Below, in pieces: positions 7,898 to 21,262 of a DNA stretch of 64,000 nt; the first letter of the stretch is position 1; the number at the start of each line of letters is the position of its first letter. The position numbers and the translations under genes were made by a program. This DNA comes from Nonomuraea thailandensis. GTDB taxonomy: Bacteria > Actinomycetota > Actinomycetes > Streptosporangiales > Streptosporangiaceae. The notes beneath the pieces are model-generated. The model saw nothing but the letters and a program-made list of their open reading frames with translations. It was not told the DNA's origin and ran no database searches. Where the stretch lies: the NCBI RefSeq assembly GCF_024172165.1, contig NZ_JAMZEB010000002.1, forward strand, positions 12,669,501 to 12,733,500. Direction: 5' to 3'.

Positions 7898-9126
7898 ATG
7901 GGTCCCTACCTCCTCGGCCTGCGGCTTTCCGGCCGCCGGGTCCTCGTCGTGGGCGGCGGCCGCGTCGCGCAGCGACGGGTGCCCGCGCTGCTAGAGGCCG
8001 GTGCGGAGGTCACCGTCGTGTCGCCGTCGGTCACGCCGGCCCTCGACGATCTGATCGCCGCCGGAAGGGTCACGTGGCACGCCCGGCCTTACGAGGTCGG
8101 CGACTGCGACGGGGCCTGGCTCGTACAGGCCTGCACCGACGACAGGGCCGTCAACACCGCGGTCGCCGCCGAGGCGGAGGCCAAGCGCGTGTGGTGCGTG
8201 CGCGCCGACGACAAGGACGCCTCGGCCGCCTGGACACCCGCCACCGGGCGCGTCGACGAGATCAGCGTGGCCGTCACCGCCGGCGGCGACCCACGCCGGG
8301 CCGCCGGCATCAGGGACGCCGTGGTCGAGGCCCTGCGCGACGGCACCGTCGACGCCCGGCGCAACCGCACCAAGCCGGTCGGCGTCGCCCTCGTCGGCGG
8401 CGGCCCCGGCGACCCCGGCCTCATCACCGTGCGCGGGCGCCAGCTCCTCGCCCAGGCCGACGTGGTCGTCGCCGACCGCCTCGCGCCCCGCGCCCTGCTC
8501 GACGAGCTGGCCCCCGACGTCGAGCTCATCGACGCCGCCAAGGTGCCCTACGGCCGGTCCCTGTCCCAGGAGACGATCAACGAGCTGCTCGTGGACCGCG
8601 CCAGGCAGGGCAAGTTCGTGGTCCGGCTCAAGGGCGGAGACTCGTTCGTGTTCGGGCGGGGCGGCGAGGAGATGATCGCCTGCGCGGAGGCCGGCATCCC
8701 CGTGCTGGTCGTGCCCGGCATCACCAGCGCCGTCGCGGTGCCCGCCGCGGCCGGGGTGCCGGTGACCCACCGGGGCGTCAGCCAGGAGTTCCACGTCATC
8801 TCCGTGCACGTGGCCCCCGACGACCCCAAGTCCACCGTCGACTGGCCCGGCCTGGCCCGTTCCCAGGGCACGCTGGTGCTCATGATGGCCGTCGAGCGCC
8901 TGGCGAAGGTGGCCGAGACCCTCGTACGCGACGGACGTTCGCCGGAGACTCCCGTAATGGTGGTACAGGACGGTACCCTTCCGACCCAGCGGGCGGTCAT
9001 CGCTTCGCTTTCCACCGTGGCCGACCGCGTGTCCGCGGCTGGGATACGGCCGCCGGCGATCGTCATCGTCGGAGACGTCGTGCGGGTCGGCCAGGAGGTC
9101 GAGATGGTACGAGCGGAGCGCTTGCC

Positions 9127-9130
<4 letters not shown>
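7898..9130 (+). CDS. cysG: CysG-type siroheme synthase / uroporphyrinogen-III C-methyltransferase
   Basis: 410 residues, a two-domain fusion. Residues 1-150 are a precorrin-2 dehydrogenase with the NAD loop VLVVGGGRVAQRR. Residues 160-400 are a SUMT methylase with VALVGGGPGDPGLITVRG, RLKGGDSFVFGRGGEE and PVTHRG. It makes precorrin-2 and sirohydrochlorin, feeding both siroheme and the neighbouring cobalamin genes. No separate CysG central chelatase domain is obvious, so the CbiX-like gene may supply that step. ATG 7898 follows GGGAG. The end overlaps the dynamin gene by a GTGA quartet. Confidence 0.9.
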
Positions 9131-12053
<2,923 letters not shown>

Positions 12054-12057
<4 letters not shown>

Positions 12058-13676
12058 CCACCACGACCACCAGGCCGGGGCTCGCCCCGCGGCTGACCGC
12101 GCTCACCAAGGTGGTGGAGCTGGGCCCCGGGCGGCTGGACAAGAAGCTGCTCACCGAGGCCGGCGCGCTGCTCCAGCGGGCAGGCAACCGGCTCAAGCTC
12201 TCCTCCGAGCACACCGTCGTCGCCCTCGCGGGCGGCACCGGCAGCGGCAAGTCGTCGCTGTTCAACGCCCTGTCGGGGCTGGAGCTGTCGCCGACCGGCG
12301 TACGCAGGCCGACCACCGCCCGTACCCACGCCTGCGTGTGGGGTCTGGAGGGCGCGGCCCCGCTGCTCGACTGGCTGCAGATCCAATGGCGTCACCGTTT
12401 CTCCCGCGCCAGCGCGCTCGACAAGGCCGACAGCCAGCTCCACGGGCTGATCCTGCTCGACCTGCCCGACCACGACTCGATCAGGGCGCTCACCGACACG
12501 GAGGCCGACCGGCTCATCGGGCTGGCCGACCTGGTGGTGTGGGTGCTGGACCCGCAGAAGTACGCCGACGCCTCCACGCACCGGCGCTACGTGACGGAGC
12601 TGGCCGGGCACGAGGCGGTCACCGTGTTCGCGCTCAACCAGGCCGACAGGCTGACCACCGAGGAGCTGGCCGAGCTGGTCATCGACCTCAACGACCTCCT
12701 GCGCAGGGAGGGCGTCGAGCATCCGAGCGTCGTACCGACCTCCGCGGTCACCGGCCGCGGCATCGAGAGCCTCAAGAGCGTCATCGCCACCTCGGTCGCC
12801 CGGCGGCGCGCCGCCCTCCAGAAGCTGGAGGCCGACCTGCAGCGGCTGGAGCAGAAGCTCAGCCAGGCCATGCCCCTGGGGGAGGCGCTGTCGGCGCCCT
12901 CGGCGGTCGACGAGGCCCGCAGGATGGGGCTGACGGACGCGCTGTGCGACGCGGTCGGCGTGCCGGCCGTGGGCGAGGCCATGGAGAACGTGTACGCGGA
13001 GCGGTCGAGCCGGTGGGTCGGCTGGCCGTACCCGCGCTGGATCGGCAAGCTGCGCGGCGACCCGCTGAAGAGCCTGCGGCTCGACGACGTGAGCGACGAG
13101 ATCCGCGGCATCTCCACCACCTCGGTGAGCGCCCAGTCGGCCGAGGTCACCAACGCGGTCCAGGCGCTGGCCGACGGCCTGTCCATGGGCATGCACCCGG
13201 TGTGGCGCACGTCCGTGCACCAGGCGGCCAGATCCCGCGCCGCCCAGCTCCCGCAGGCTCTCACGGAGGACCTCGCGGAGGTCGCGCCGCAGCTCGACCG
13301 CGTGCCGGGCTGGTGGCGGGCGCTCAAGGTGTGGCAGTACTTCCTGGTGGTGGCGTTCGTGGCCGGGCTGGCCTGGCTGGCGGTCGGCCTCCTCATGCCC
13401 GGCCAGCTCCCGCCGTCCCTGGAGCTCCTGGGCGACACGGCCACGCTGCCGTGGGTGGGGCTGATGATGGCCTCGGTGCTCGGGCTCGGCGCGCTGTCCG
13501 GCATCGCGTCCCGCAACTTCGTGGAGCTCGGTGCGTCCCGGGAGCGGGAGCGGCTGGAACGCGAGATGCGCCGCAGGGTCGCGGCGGTGGCGGGCACGAT
13601 GGTGGTGGAGCCGGTGGAGCGGGAGCTGACCCGTCACCACGCCTTCTACACGGCCATGCGGGACCTCTCGGTCTGA
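12054..13676 (+). CDS. dynB: DynB-like membrane dynamin-family GTPase
   Basis: 540 residues, YfjP-like GTPase. P-loop LAGGTGSGKSSL is near residue 58-68, switch region LLDLPDHDS near 140, and the NQAD nucleotide-specificity motif near 200. Two transmembrane segments follow, WQYFLVVAFVAGLAWLAVGL near 427-446 and WVGLMMASVLGLGALSGIA near 466-484, with a basic coiled tail. This matches DynB, the membrane-anchored partner of DynA at Streptomyces sporulation septa. It starts in an ATGA overlap with the preceding GTPase, so the two are probably made together. A hairpin follows 11 nt after the stop. Confidence 0.8.
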
Positions 13677-13687
13677 GATGACGTGGG

Positions 13688-13706
13688 GGCGGCGCAACGC
13701 GCCGCC
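13688..13706 (+). terminator. Hairpin terminator after dynB
   Basis: Arms GGCGGCGC and GCGCCGCC pair perfectly around a 3-nt loop, 11 nt after the dynB stop. No T tract follows, as is common in actinomycetes. Confidence 0.6.
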
Positions 13707-13764
13707 ACCTCCCCGCGGACCTGCTTCGGTCGTCTCGGCTGGGAGCTCTCGTGTGTTCGAGATG

Positions 13765-13950
13765 TCTGAGCGGTCCGAACGGTGGCGTCGACATCGGCGC
13801 GGTCCAGGTCGGAGGCGATGCCGTCATGGCGCGTGGCCGCACCGCGGTGACGCTTGAGCCCTTGAGCCGGTCGATCGCGCACTCGACGACGTGGCACCGT
13901 GTCGACCACCAGGAAGTCGACCTCGTCGGACGCGGGAGCCCCGTCGCCCC
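13765..13950 (-). pseudogene. Decayed IS5-family transposase C-terminal fragment
   Basis: On the minus strand one frame reads CHVVECAIDRLKG, resembling the NVVERCFNRLKQ motif of IS5-family DDE transposases. The next frame continues LKRHRGAATRHDGIASDLDR, resembling LKQ.RG.ATRYDK.A. The match therefore continues across a frameshift, and no full gene or terminal repeats remain. This is the only recognisable content of the 467-nt gap between dynB and ssb (13677-14143); the rest shows no credible gene. Confidence 0.5.
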
Positions 13951-14143
13951 GTGATCCGCGATCGCGGCAGTGGGGGCGCCTTTTCCACAACCTCGACCGC
14001 CCCCTCGCGAGGCCACCCACAGCCGCCACCACCCCTCGCCCCCTCATCCACAGAACCGCGTTCGGCCGTCCCCGTCCCCCTCCCTCCGCGGCACCGTGTT
14101 CCCCAGACCGCGGGCAGCCGGCCCGCCACATGGGAGGCACGGG

Positions 14144-15442
14144 ATGAACGACATCTACATCACGCTCACCGGCAACGTCGCGGCAGAGCCGAGGCAGTAC
14201 AGCTTCGACGAGGGCGTCAAGGTCACTTCGCTGAGGGTGCTCACCACACACCGCTACTTCGACAGGAAGACAGGCCAGTGGGTGGACGGGGAGAAGGTCT
14301 GCTTCGCGGTCCGCTGCTGGCGCGCGCTGGGGGAGAACGTCGCGGCATCCGTACGGGCGGGCCAGCCCGTGGTGGTGTCGGGCAAGCTGCGCATCCGTGA
14401 GTTCGGCGCCGAGGGGGACCGCCGCTTCATGCCGGAGATCGAGGCGAGCGCGGTAGGCCACGACCTGCGCTGGGGTACCGGCGCCTTCACCAAGCCGGAG
14501 CGGGCCGGGGGCGGGTCGGTGAGCAAGGAGATGCGTGACCGCCTGGACGAGGAGACCCGCGACTGGGCCATGGGCCCCCGCGCCCAGCGCTCCCTGACCC
14601 GCTCCGGCTCCCGCGAAGAGCCCAACCCGTTCCACACCACCGACGCCGGTGCGGACAGGATGCGTCCTGCGACCGCCGACGACGGCCTGCCTCCCACGTT
14701 CCTCCCCAACGACGGCTCCGCACTCGCCCCTGAGCCGTTCGACGGAACGGCGAGCACACTCAACCCGGCAACCGCCCCCGCCTCGGCCCCGGGCGCCGAC
14801 ACACCCCACCTCTCGGCTCCGGGCGCCGACACCCCTCACTTCTCAGTCTCGGGCGCCGACATGTCCCACGCCTCGGCCTCGGGCTCCGGCCCGGCGCGCC
14901 CGCTGGGACCGGGTGGGGACCCGGCCCGTCCGTTGGGGCCGGGTGACGACACAACCCGTGTGCCGGCCTCGGCTGGCGGCACCGTGCGATCGCTCACGCA
15001 GGAGGAAGGCACCGGTCGATCGGGCGAGGAGGCCGCACGCGAGCTGCGGTCGGCTGACGGCGACGTGGGCGTGCGAGCGCCGTCACCGGCCTCGGCATCG
15101 GCATCGGCATCGGCCGAGAATGCCGTGCGGGCGCTCGACCCGGACGACAACACCAACCAGACGGTGGGCCCGAATGACCAGGCCACGCCGGCGCCGACCT
15201 CCGACGGCGAGATGAGGCGAGCGCTGAGCCCGAACGCAGAGGCGACCCGAGCTCTGCACTCCGAGGGCAGCCCGGTACGGAAGCGGGGGCCGAAGGGCGC
15301 AGCTGTCCGAGCAGCGGGCGCGGAGGGCGGCACGGCCCGCAACCTGGGCAGCGACGCGGGCGGGAAGGGACGCGATGCGGGAGGCAGGAAGTCCGGCAGG
15401 GATGGCAAGCAGCTGACGATGCCGGAGAAGGCAGCGGCTTAG
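14144..15442 (+). CDS. ssb: Single-stranded DNA-binding protein (SsbB-like) with a ~290-residue repetitive tail
   Basis: 432 residues. Residues 1-110 are an SSB OB fold (NDIYITLTGNVAAEPR, VKVTSLRVLTTHRYFD, FAVRCWRALGENVAASVRAGQPVVVSG). The family is usually 150-200 residues; here about 290 residues of Ala/Gly/Pro/Ser/Asp-rich tail follow, including 11-residue tandem repeats of the type SAPGADTPHxS near 210-245. The classic acidic DDDxPF tip is absent (end TMPEKAAA), as in accessory SsbB proteins, one of which acts in Streptomyces sporulation. ATG 14144 is chosen because the OB fold begins there and GGGAGGC lies upstream. A strong terminator follows. Confidence 0.85.
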   Translation: MNDIYITLTGNVAAEPRQYSFDEGVKVTSLRVLTTHRYFDRKTGQWVDGEKVCFAVRCWRALGENVAASVRAGQPVVVSGKLRIREFGAEGDRRFMPEIEASAVGHDLRWGTGAFTKPERAGGGSVSKEMRDRLDEETRDWAMGPRAQRSLTRSGSREEPNPFHTTDAGADRMRPATADDGLPPTFLPNDGSALAPEPFDGTASTLNPATAPASAPGADTPHLSAPGADTPHFSVSGADMSHASASGSGPARPLGPGGDPARPLGPGDDTTRVPASAGGTVRSLTQEEGTGRSGEEAARELRSADGDVGVRAPSPASASASASAENAVRALDPDDNTNQTVGPNDQATPAPTSDGEMRRALSPNAEATRALHSEGSPVRKRGPKGAAVRAAGAEGGTARNLGSDAGGKGRDAGGRKSGRDGKQLTMPEKAAA

Positions 15443-15457
15443 CAGCGAGCACGCACA

Positions 15458-15487
15458 GGGGGCACCGCCCGCCACCGCGGTGCCCCC
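15458..15487 (+). terminator. Strong terminator after ssb
   Basis: Perfect 11-bp stem GGGGGCACCGC / GCGGTGCCCCC with an 8-nt loop, starting 16 nt after the ssb stop. Confidence 0.8.
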
Positions 15488-15496
15488 ACGCCGGTA

Positions 15497-15900
15497 GGCG
15501 CCTCCCTCAGTGGCCGCCTCCGTCAGTGAGCGCCTTCCTCGGTGAGGTGCCCCATGCGCCAGTGGGCGCCTCCGCCAGTGAGGTGCCTCCACGCGTTGGG
15601 CGGCCATCAGCGAGGCAGCAGGCCAGTGCGGTGCTGAGCCGTTGGGTGGTCCGCCGCGTTGCGGGTTGGTGAGGGGGATGCGGAGAAACCGGCAGGTCGC
15701 GACGAAGAAGTGGGAGAGGCGCGCGGGAGACGCTGGAAGAGGAGGCAGGGAGAAGCGGGAAGGGCCGCGCGGGAGAGACGAGAAGGGAGCACGTCGGAGA
15801 AGCGGGGAAGCGGGCACGGGGAGAAGCGGGCACGGGGAGAAGCGGGCACGGGGAGAAGCGGGCACGGGGAGAAGCGGGGAAGCGGGGAAGCGGGAGAGAG
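15497..15900. repeat. Repeat-rich, polypurine intergenic region
   Basis: The 763-nt space between ssb and the diguanylate cyclase (15443-16205) holds no credible gene. Positions 15497-15590 contain degenerate copies of a GGCGCCTCCGTCAGTGAGGT-like unit. From about 15700 to 15960 the plus strand is almost purely G and A. Inside it four exact 16-bp copies of GGGCACGGGGAGAAGC start at 15812, 15828, 15844 and 15860. Frames crossing it are low-complexity artefacts. GGGG runs could form quadruplex or triplex DNA; this is inference. Confidence 0.8.
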
Positions 15901-16174
15901 CGCAGGGAAGCTGTAGAGGAGGGGCGCGGGGAACAGTTGGGATGGAGGGGGGAGGGGGGCACCGGCCGGGTCCCGATGACACCCCGAGGGGCGGCCGATG
16001 GGTGTTGCCCGCGTCAGATGGCTAGAGCATCTGTCAGGTCCAGGTCACGCCCCGCACCATGGCTGCTCCTTTCCAGCACGGCTCCTTGTCACGGCCCGCT
16101 CATAAAAGCGAGCAGGTGTGGTCACTGCCAACGTATCGGTTCCCATCGCACATCGCACACTCCGCAATTATTGT

Positions 16175-16189
16175 GTTACACATCGTTAG
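16175..16189 (+). promoter_or_regulatory. Candidate BldD box upstream of the GGDEF gene
   Basis: GTTACACATCGTTAG matches the remembered BldD consensus nTnACnC(A/T)GnGTnAn at all fixed positions but one, with both half-sites TTAC and GTTA intact. It lies 16 nt before the start codon. BldD bound to c-di-GMP represses sporulation genes and several diguanylate cyclase genes in Streptomyces. Confidence 0.5.
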
Positions 16190-16205
16190 TCGGAGAGGGG
16201 ACAAG

Positions 16206-17501
16206 ATGGCGGTGACCAGTCACGCATCGATCAAGTCTCGCGACGGTGTGTCAACTCTGGCCGACCGCTTTCCGTTGCTAGGGCAACGTCGGCCACTTGT
16301 TGTCTATTTGTGCGCGATTGTCGCTCTCGATCTTGTGGCGATCGTGGCGCTCTCGCTGTCCACCGTCTTCCAGTGGCGCGACGTGCTCACGTTCGCCGCG
16401 CTCATGGGCTGCGGCGCGGTGTGCATCGAGGCGAGCAGGCGGCTGGGCATGCCCGCCGGTGTGTCGCGTGACCTGTTGTCGGCTTGGTGGTTGCCGGTGG
16501 CGCTGCTCCTGCCTCCGATGTATGCCCTGTTCGCGCCTGTCGTGCTGCAGATACTGCTTCAGGTGCGCGTGCGGGCGACGGTGCTCTACCGCCGGGTGTT
16601 CAGCTCCGCGGCCATCGGGCTGGCCGGGTGTACGGCATCCATCGTGTTCCACGGGCTCGTGGAGGATCCATGGGTGCTGTCGCAGGGCAGCGGGCCGCCG
16701 ATCCTCTACGCGGTGCTGGCCGCCGTGCTGTTCTCCCTGCTCAACATCGCGCTGATCGCCATCGCCGCGTACATCGCCAACCCCGACACCGCCTGGCGGG
16801 AGGTGTTGTGGGACAGGGAGAGCGTGATGCTCGACGTCGTGGAGCTCTGCCTGGGTGTCATCGTCTCCATCGGCTGCGGCCTCAACCTGGGCCTGCTCAT
16901 TCTCGCGCTGCCGCCGGTGGTGCTGCTGCAGCGCAGCCTCCTGCACGCGCAGCTCCAGGCCGCGGCCCGTACCGACGCCAAGACCGGGCTGCTCAACGCG
17001 GCGGCCTGGCAGCGCGAGGCCGACACCGAGATCGTCCGGGCCCGCCGCACCGGCGACACCCTGGCCCTCCTGATCATCGACATCGACCACTTCAAACGCG
17101 TCAACGACGCCTACGGCCACCTCGTCGGCGATCAGGTGCTGGTCGGGGTGGCCTCCATGCTGCGCAGCCAACTGCGTGACTATGACGTGGTGGGCCGGTT
17201 CGGCGGTGAGGAGTTCGTGGTCCTGCTGCCGGGGGCCGACATCGACGAGGCCTGCCAGGTGGCCGAACGCCTGCGCGTCCGCATCGGCCACATGGCCATC
17301 CCCGTGGACGACACCCTGGTCAGGGTCACGATCTCGGCCGGGGTGGCGCTGATGAGCGTCCACGGTGACGACCTCATCGACCTGCTGACGGCAGCCGACC
17401 TGGCTCTCTACCGTGCCAAGGAGCTGGGCCGGGACCGCGTCTGCATCCCCGCCGTCCAACCCCCACCCCGCCCCCTCCCCAACGACCCCTCCACCCCGTA
17501 G
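16206..17501 (+). CDS. Membrane-bound diguanylate cyclase (GGDEF)
   Basis: 431 residues. The N-terminal ~235 residues hold five to six hydrophobic helices (for example VVYLCAIVALDLVAIVALSL and ILYAVLAAVLFSLLNIALIAIAA). The GGDEF domain occupies about 255-415: DxDHFKRVND metal site and the active GGEEF at about 333-337. An inhibitory RxxD site (RDYD) lies exactly five residues before GGEEF. The enzyme should therefore make cyclic di-GMP from two GTP and be product-inhibited. ATG 16206 follows GGAGAGGGGACA. A BldD-like box lies 16 nt upstream, and the sporulation-type genes dynAB and ssb precede it. Confidence 0.9.
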   Translation: MAVTSHASIKSRDGVSTLADRFPLLGQRRPLVVYLCAIVALDLVAIVALSLSTVFQWRDVLTFAALMGCGAVCIEASRRLGMPAGVSRDLLSAWWLPVALLLPPMYALFAPVVLQILLQVRVRATVLYRRVFSSAAIGLAGCTASIVFHGLVEDPWVLSQGSGPPILYAVLAAVLFSLLNIALIAIAAYIANPDTAWREVLWDRESVMLDVVELCLGVIVSIGCGLNLGLLILALPPVVLLQRSLLHAQLQAAARTDAKTGLLNAAAWQREADTEIVRARRTGDTLALLIIDIDHFKRVNDAYGHLVGDQVLVGVASMLRSQLRDYDVVGRFGGEEFVVLLPGADIDEACQVAERLRVRIGHMAIPVDDTLVRVTISAGVALMSVHGDDLIDLLTAADLALYRAKELGRDRVCIPAVQPPPRPLPNDPSTP

Positions 17502-17845
17502 CTGCCTTTCATGCCCCTTCTCGGCGATGCTCTGTCCCGGAGCCGCGTCTCGGCGTCCTTCGCTTCGACGCCTGCGCCCTGTTGACCCCCAGGGTTGCCG
17601 CCGCCGCTTCGCCGGTGTGTGCCGTCTGGCTGGACCGGCGGCATCGTTCCATCGCTCGCTACGTCGCAGGCAGCCCCTGTTCGTGCCACCGCCTGCCCGG
17701 CATGGTCGATGCGGCGGATCCGTATGCTGGCCGGTTCTTCGACGCGGCGAGTCGCAGAGAGTGCTTCTGCGGTGGGAGCGGGGTCTCGCCGACGTGGATG
17801 GGGGGCGACCGGGGAGGAGCGGCGGAAGCCTGGGTTGTGAGCCCC
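17502..17845. other. Gene-free stretch between the GGDEF gene and ettA
   Basis: I see no convincing gene, repeat or strong hairpin here. Frames on both strands lack family motifs and have non-coding composition. Only the ettA -10 box at its right edge is notable. Confidence 0.5.
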
Positions 17846-17851
17846 TAAGCT
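17846..17851 (+). promoter_or_regulatory. Candidate -10 box, leaderless ettA
   Basis: TAAGCT lies 7 nt before the ettA ATG and there is no ribosome site, consistent with a leaderless mRNA. The same TAAGCT-7 nt-start arrangement precedes glbO. Confidence 0.45.
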
Positions 17852-17858
17852 AGAGGGC

Positions 17859-19523
<1,665 letters not shown>

Positions 19524-19539
19524 TCGGCTGAGGCCGGCT

Positions 19540-19585
19540 GACAACCCGTGGATCATGCCCTCGGCGGCATGGTCCACGGGTTGTC
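19540..19585 (+). terminator. Long-stem terminator after ettA
   Basis: A 20-bp stem (one G-U pair) around a 6-nt loop, arms at 19540-19559 and 19566-19585, core ACAACCCGTGGA / TCCACGGGTTGT. It starts 16 nt after the ettA stop and probably also stops the convergent MFS gene. Confidence 0.85.
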
Positions 19586-19727
19586 CGCATGTACGGCTGT
19601 GCTGCTGGATGACAGCGCAGAGAGCTGTGCGGTTGGACGGTGGCGGTGCGTGCTGCGTGGGCTGTGCAGACTGGACGGCTGCGAACCTGAACGGCTGGGT
19701 TGCTGGTGGGTGGGCTGAAATGGCTGT

Positions 19728-20543
19728 TCAGGGATTGGTCAGAGCGGGCTGCGCTGCGGCAGGGTGCTGATCGTGCCCGGTGCGGCGAGCGAGCGCGACC
19801 ACGGACCCGAGCGTGAGGACGAGCAGCGCGATGTAGTACCCCACGACGGGCACGAACAGCGAGCGCACGCGGGCCGGCTGCGTCAGGTCCACCACGTCGG
19901 CGCCGGCCCGCTCGGTGTGCTGGATCCTGGCGCGCAGCTCGGGGGAGAGGTCGGCGATGTTGAACGCGATGACCGCCGAGATGACCAGCGAGAAGCAGCC
20001 CATGATGACGAACTGCGAGCGCCACGAGTCGTTGAAGATCGGCAGCGTCCATCCGGCGACGGCGGCGGCCAGGAAGTTCGCTCCGACGGGGCCCCAGGTC
20101 CAGAAGCCGAACGCCTGGGCCCGTCCCAGGCGCGGGGAGAAGTCGCGGATCAGTGGTGCGGTGCTGGCCATGGCCACGCCGTCCACGAACGCCAGCACGA
20201 TCCTGGCGATCAGCAGGTCGCGGGGGCTGTGCACGAGCGTCATGGCGAAGCAGCAGACGGCCGTCAGCGCCATGAGCGGAATGAGCAGCCGGACCCGGCC
20301 GAGCCGGTCGGTGAGCCGGCCGCCGAGGACGGAGGCGATCGCGCCGGCCACGGCGGCGGTGCCTGACACGGCGCCGTACGTGGTCAGCGTCATGTCGAGG
20401 TCCTTGAGGAGCAGGGGGACGACGGGCGCGATCTGCCCCTCGTAGAAGCCGATGAGGATGGCCGGCACGGCCATCGCGAGGATCTTCATGCGGCGGGCGC
20501 CGGTCGGGTGCTCGTCGAGCTCGCGGACGTAGGACAGCCTCAT
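19728..20543 (-). CDS. Shortened MFS transporter (about 7 TM segments)
   Basis: 271 residues, where MFS carriers normally have 400-450. The first six helices are intact, including the GGRLTDRLGR loop between TM2 and TM3. After TM6 and a charged loop (ELRARIQHTE) only one more helix, VPVVGYYIALLVLTLGSVVAL, remains, followed by a short tail like the end of TM12. This looks like an in-frame internal deletion of about 150 codons. ATG 20543 has an AAAGG site. Its promoter region, shared with the divergent VOC gene, holds two operator palindromes, so it belongs to the TetR regulon. Substrate unknown; function may be lost. Confidence 0.75.
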   Translation of the reverse strand: MRLSYVRELDEHPTGARRMKILAMAVPAILIGFYEGQIAPVVPLLLKDLDMTLTTYGAVSGTAAVAGAIASVLGGRLTDRLGRVRLLIPLMALTAVCCFAMTLVHSPRDLLIARIVLAFVDGVAMASTAPLIRDFSPRLGRAQAFGFWTWGPVGANFLAAAVAGWTLPIFNDSWRSQFVIMGCFSLVISAVIAFNIADLSPELRARIQHTERAGADVVDLTQPARVRSLFVPVVGYYIALLVLTLGSVVALARRTGHDQHPAAAQPALTNP

Positions 20544-20580
20544 GGCCAACCTTTCCGCTCGGGCCGGGCCCCCTACGTTC

Positions 20581-20595
20581 TAGAAGTGCACTCTA
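20581..20595. promoter_or_regulatory. TetR-regulon operator, site 1
   Basis: TAGAAGTGCACTCTA, a 15-bp imperfect palindrome of the TAGAATNNNATTCTA class, between the divergent MFS and VOC genes. Confidence 0.6.
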
Positions 20596-20650
20596 GAATT
20601 CCTTTCTGCGACGCTGCTCCTCACATCGAGTACCCGTCAGGGTGAGTGGC

Positions 20651-20665
20651 TAGAATGAAATTCTA
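20651..20665. promoter_or_regulatory. TetR-regulon operator, site 2
   Basis: TAGAATGAAATTCTA, the best match to the shared palindrome, 28 nt upstream of the VOC gene start. Confidence 0.7.
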
Positions 20666-20693
20666 GGATTCCGAATGTGTGAGGAGCCCCCGC

Positions 20694-21206
20694 GTGGACC
20701 TGGAACTGGACGGGCTGGAAGTGCACTTCGACCACACGGCGGTGGCCGCGCCCCGGATCAGGGATCTGCTGCCGATCTACCGTGACCTGCTCGGCGGCCG
20801 TCACCTGGGCGGCGGTGGCGACAACCGGATCGCCGGCTACCGGACCTTCCAGCTCACCTACGGCAACGGCAACAAGGTCGAGCTCATGGAGCCGCTGGCC
20901 GGATCCACGTTCTTCGACAGCTTCTTCGAGCTCACGAGGGGCCGCGGCGGCGTGCACCACCTGAACTTCCACGTCGACGACCTGGGCGCGGCCGTGGCCA
21001 GGCTGACCGGGCGCGGCTTCCGCCTGCACGGCCTCAACCGCTCCGACGTGCGCTGGCAGGAGGTGTTCCTGCACCCCAAGGAGGCGCACGGCGTGCTGAT
21101 CCAGCTCGCCCAGCCGGGGTCGCGCGACCCGGGGGAGCCGCGTCCGAGCCTGGAGGAGGTGCTGGCCGGGCGAGGCAGGAACGGCAACGGCATCCCCAGC
21201 CCTTGA
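20694..21206 (+). CDS. VOC-superfamily (glyoxalase-like) protein
   Basis: 170 residues forming one vicinal-oxygen-chelate unit pair, similar in layout to methylmalonyl-CoA epimerase-type proteins. Likely metal ligands: His in VHFDHTAV (about residue 12), Glu in KVELME (about 65), His in VHHLNFHV (about 85) and a final Gln in VLIQLAQ. GTG 20694 follows GAGGAG. Two operator palindromes precede it. The acyl-CoA genes around suggest it acts on a CoA or oxo-acid intermediate; the substrate is not known. Confidence 0.8.
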   Translation: MDLELDGLEVHFDHTAVAAPRIRDLLPIYRDLLGGRHLGGGGDNRIAGYRTFQLTYGNGNKVELMEPLAGSTFFDSFFELTRGRGGVHHLNFHVDDLGAAVARLTGRGFRLHGLNRSDVRWQEVFLHPKEAHGVLIQLAQPGSRDPGEPRPSLEEVLAGRGRNGNGIPSP

Positions 21207-21226
21207 GCCCCGGCAGAACCTAGATC

Positions 21227-21241
21227 TAGAGTGTGATTCTA
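21227..21241. promoter_or_regulatory. TetR-regulon operator, site 3
   Basis: TAGAGTGTGATTCTA, 21 nt before the zinc-ribbon gene; it would control the zinc-ribbon and thiolase-fold pair. Confidence 0.65.
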
Positions 21242-21262
21242 GAACTAGGATTGGGGAGGCCG

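Noticed and set aside
8074..9126. Long upstream extension of the DynA frame (total 1327 codons)
   Set aside because: It overlaps cysG in another frame, is Arg/Pro-rich with shadow composition, and the GTGA junction at 9127 gives a natural start.
15812..15875. Possible CRISPR-like array (four 16-bp repeats)
   Set aside because: Repeats are directly contiguous with no spacers and lie in a purine-only tract; no cas genes nearby.
15507..15962. Minus-strand 151-codon frame in the repeat region
   Set aside because: Ser/Pro/Arg low-complexity product of the polypurine repeats; no start signal.
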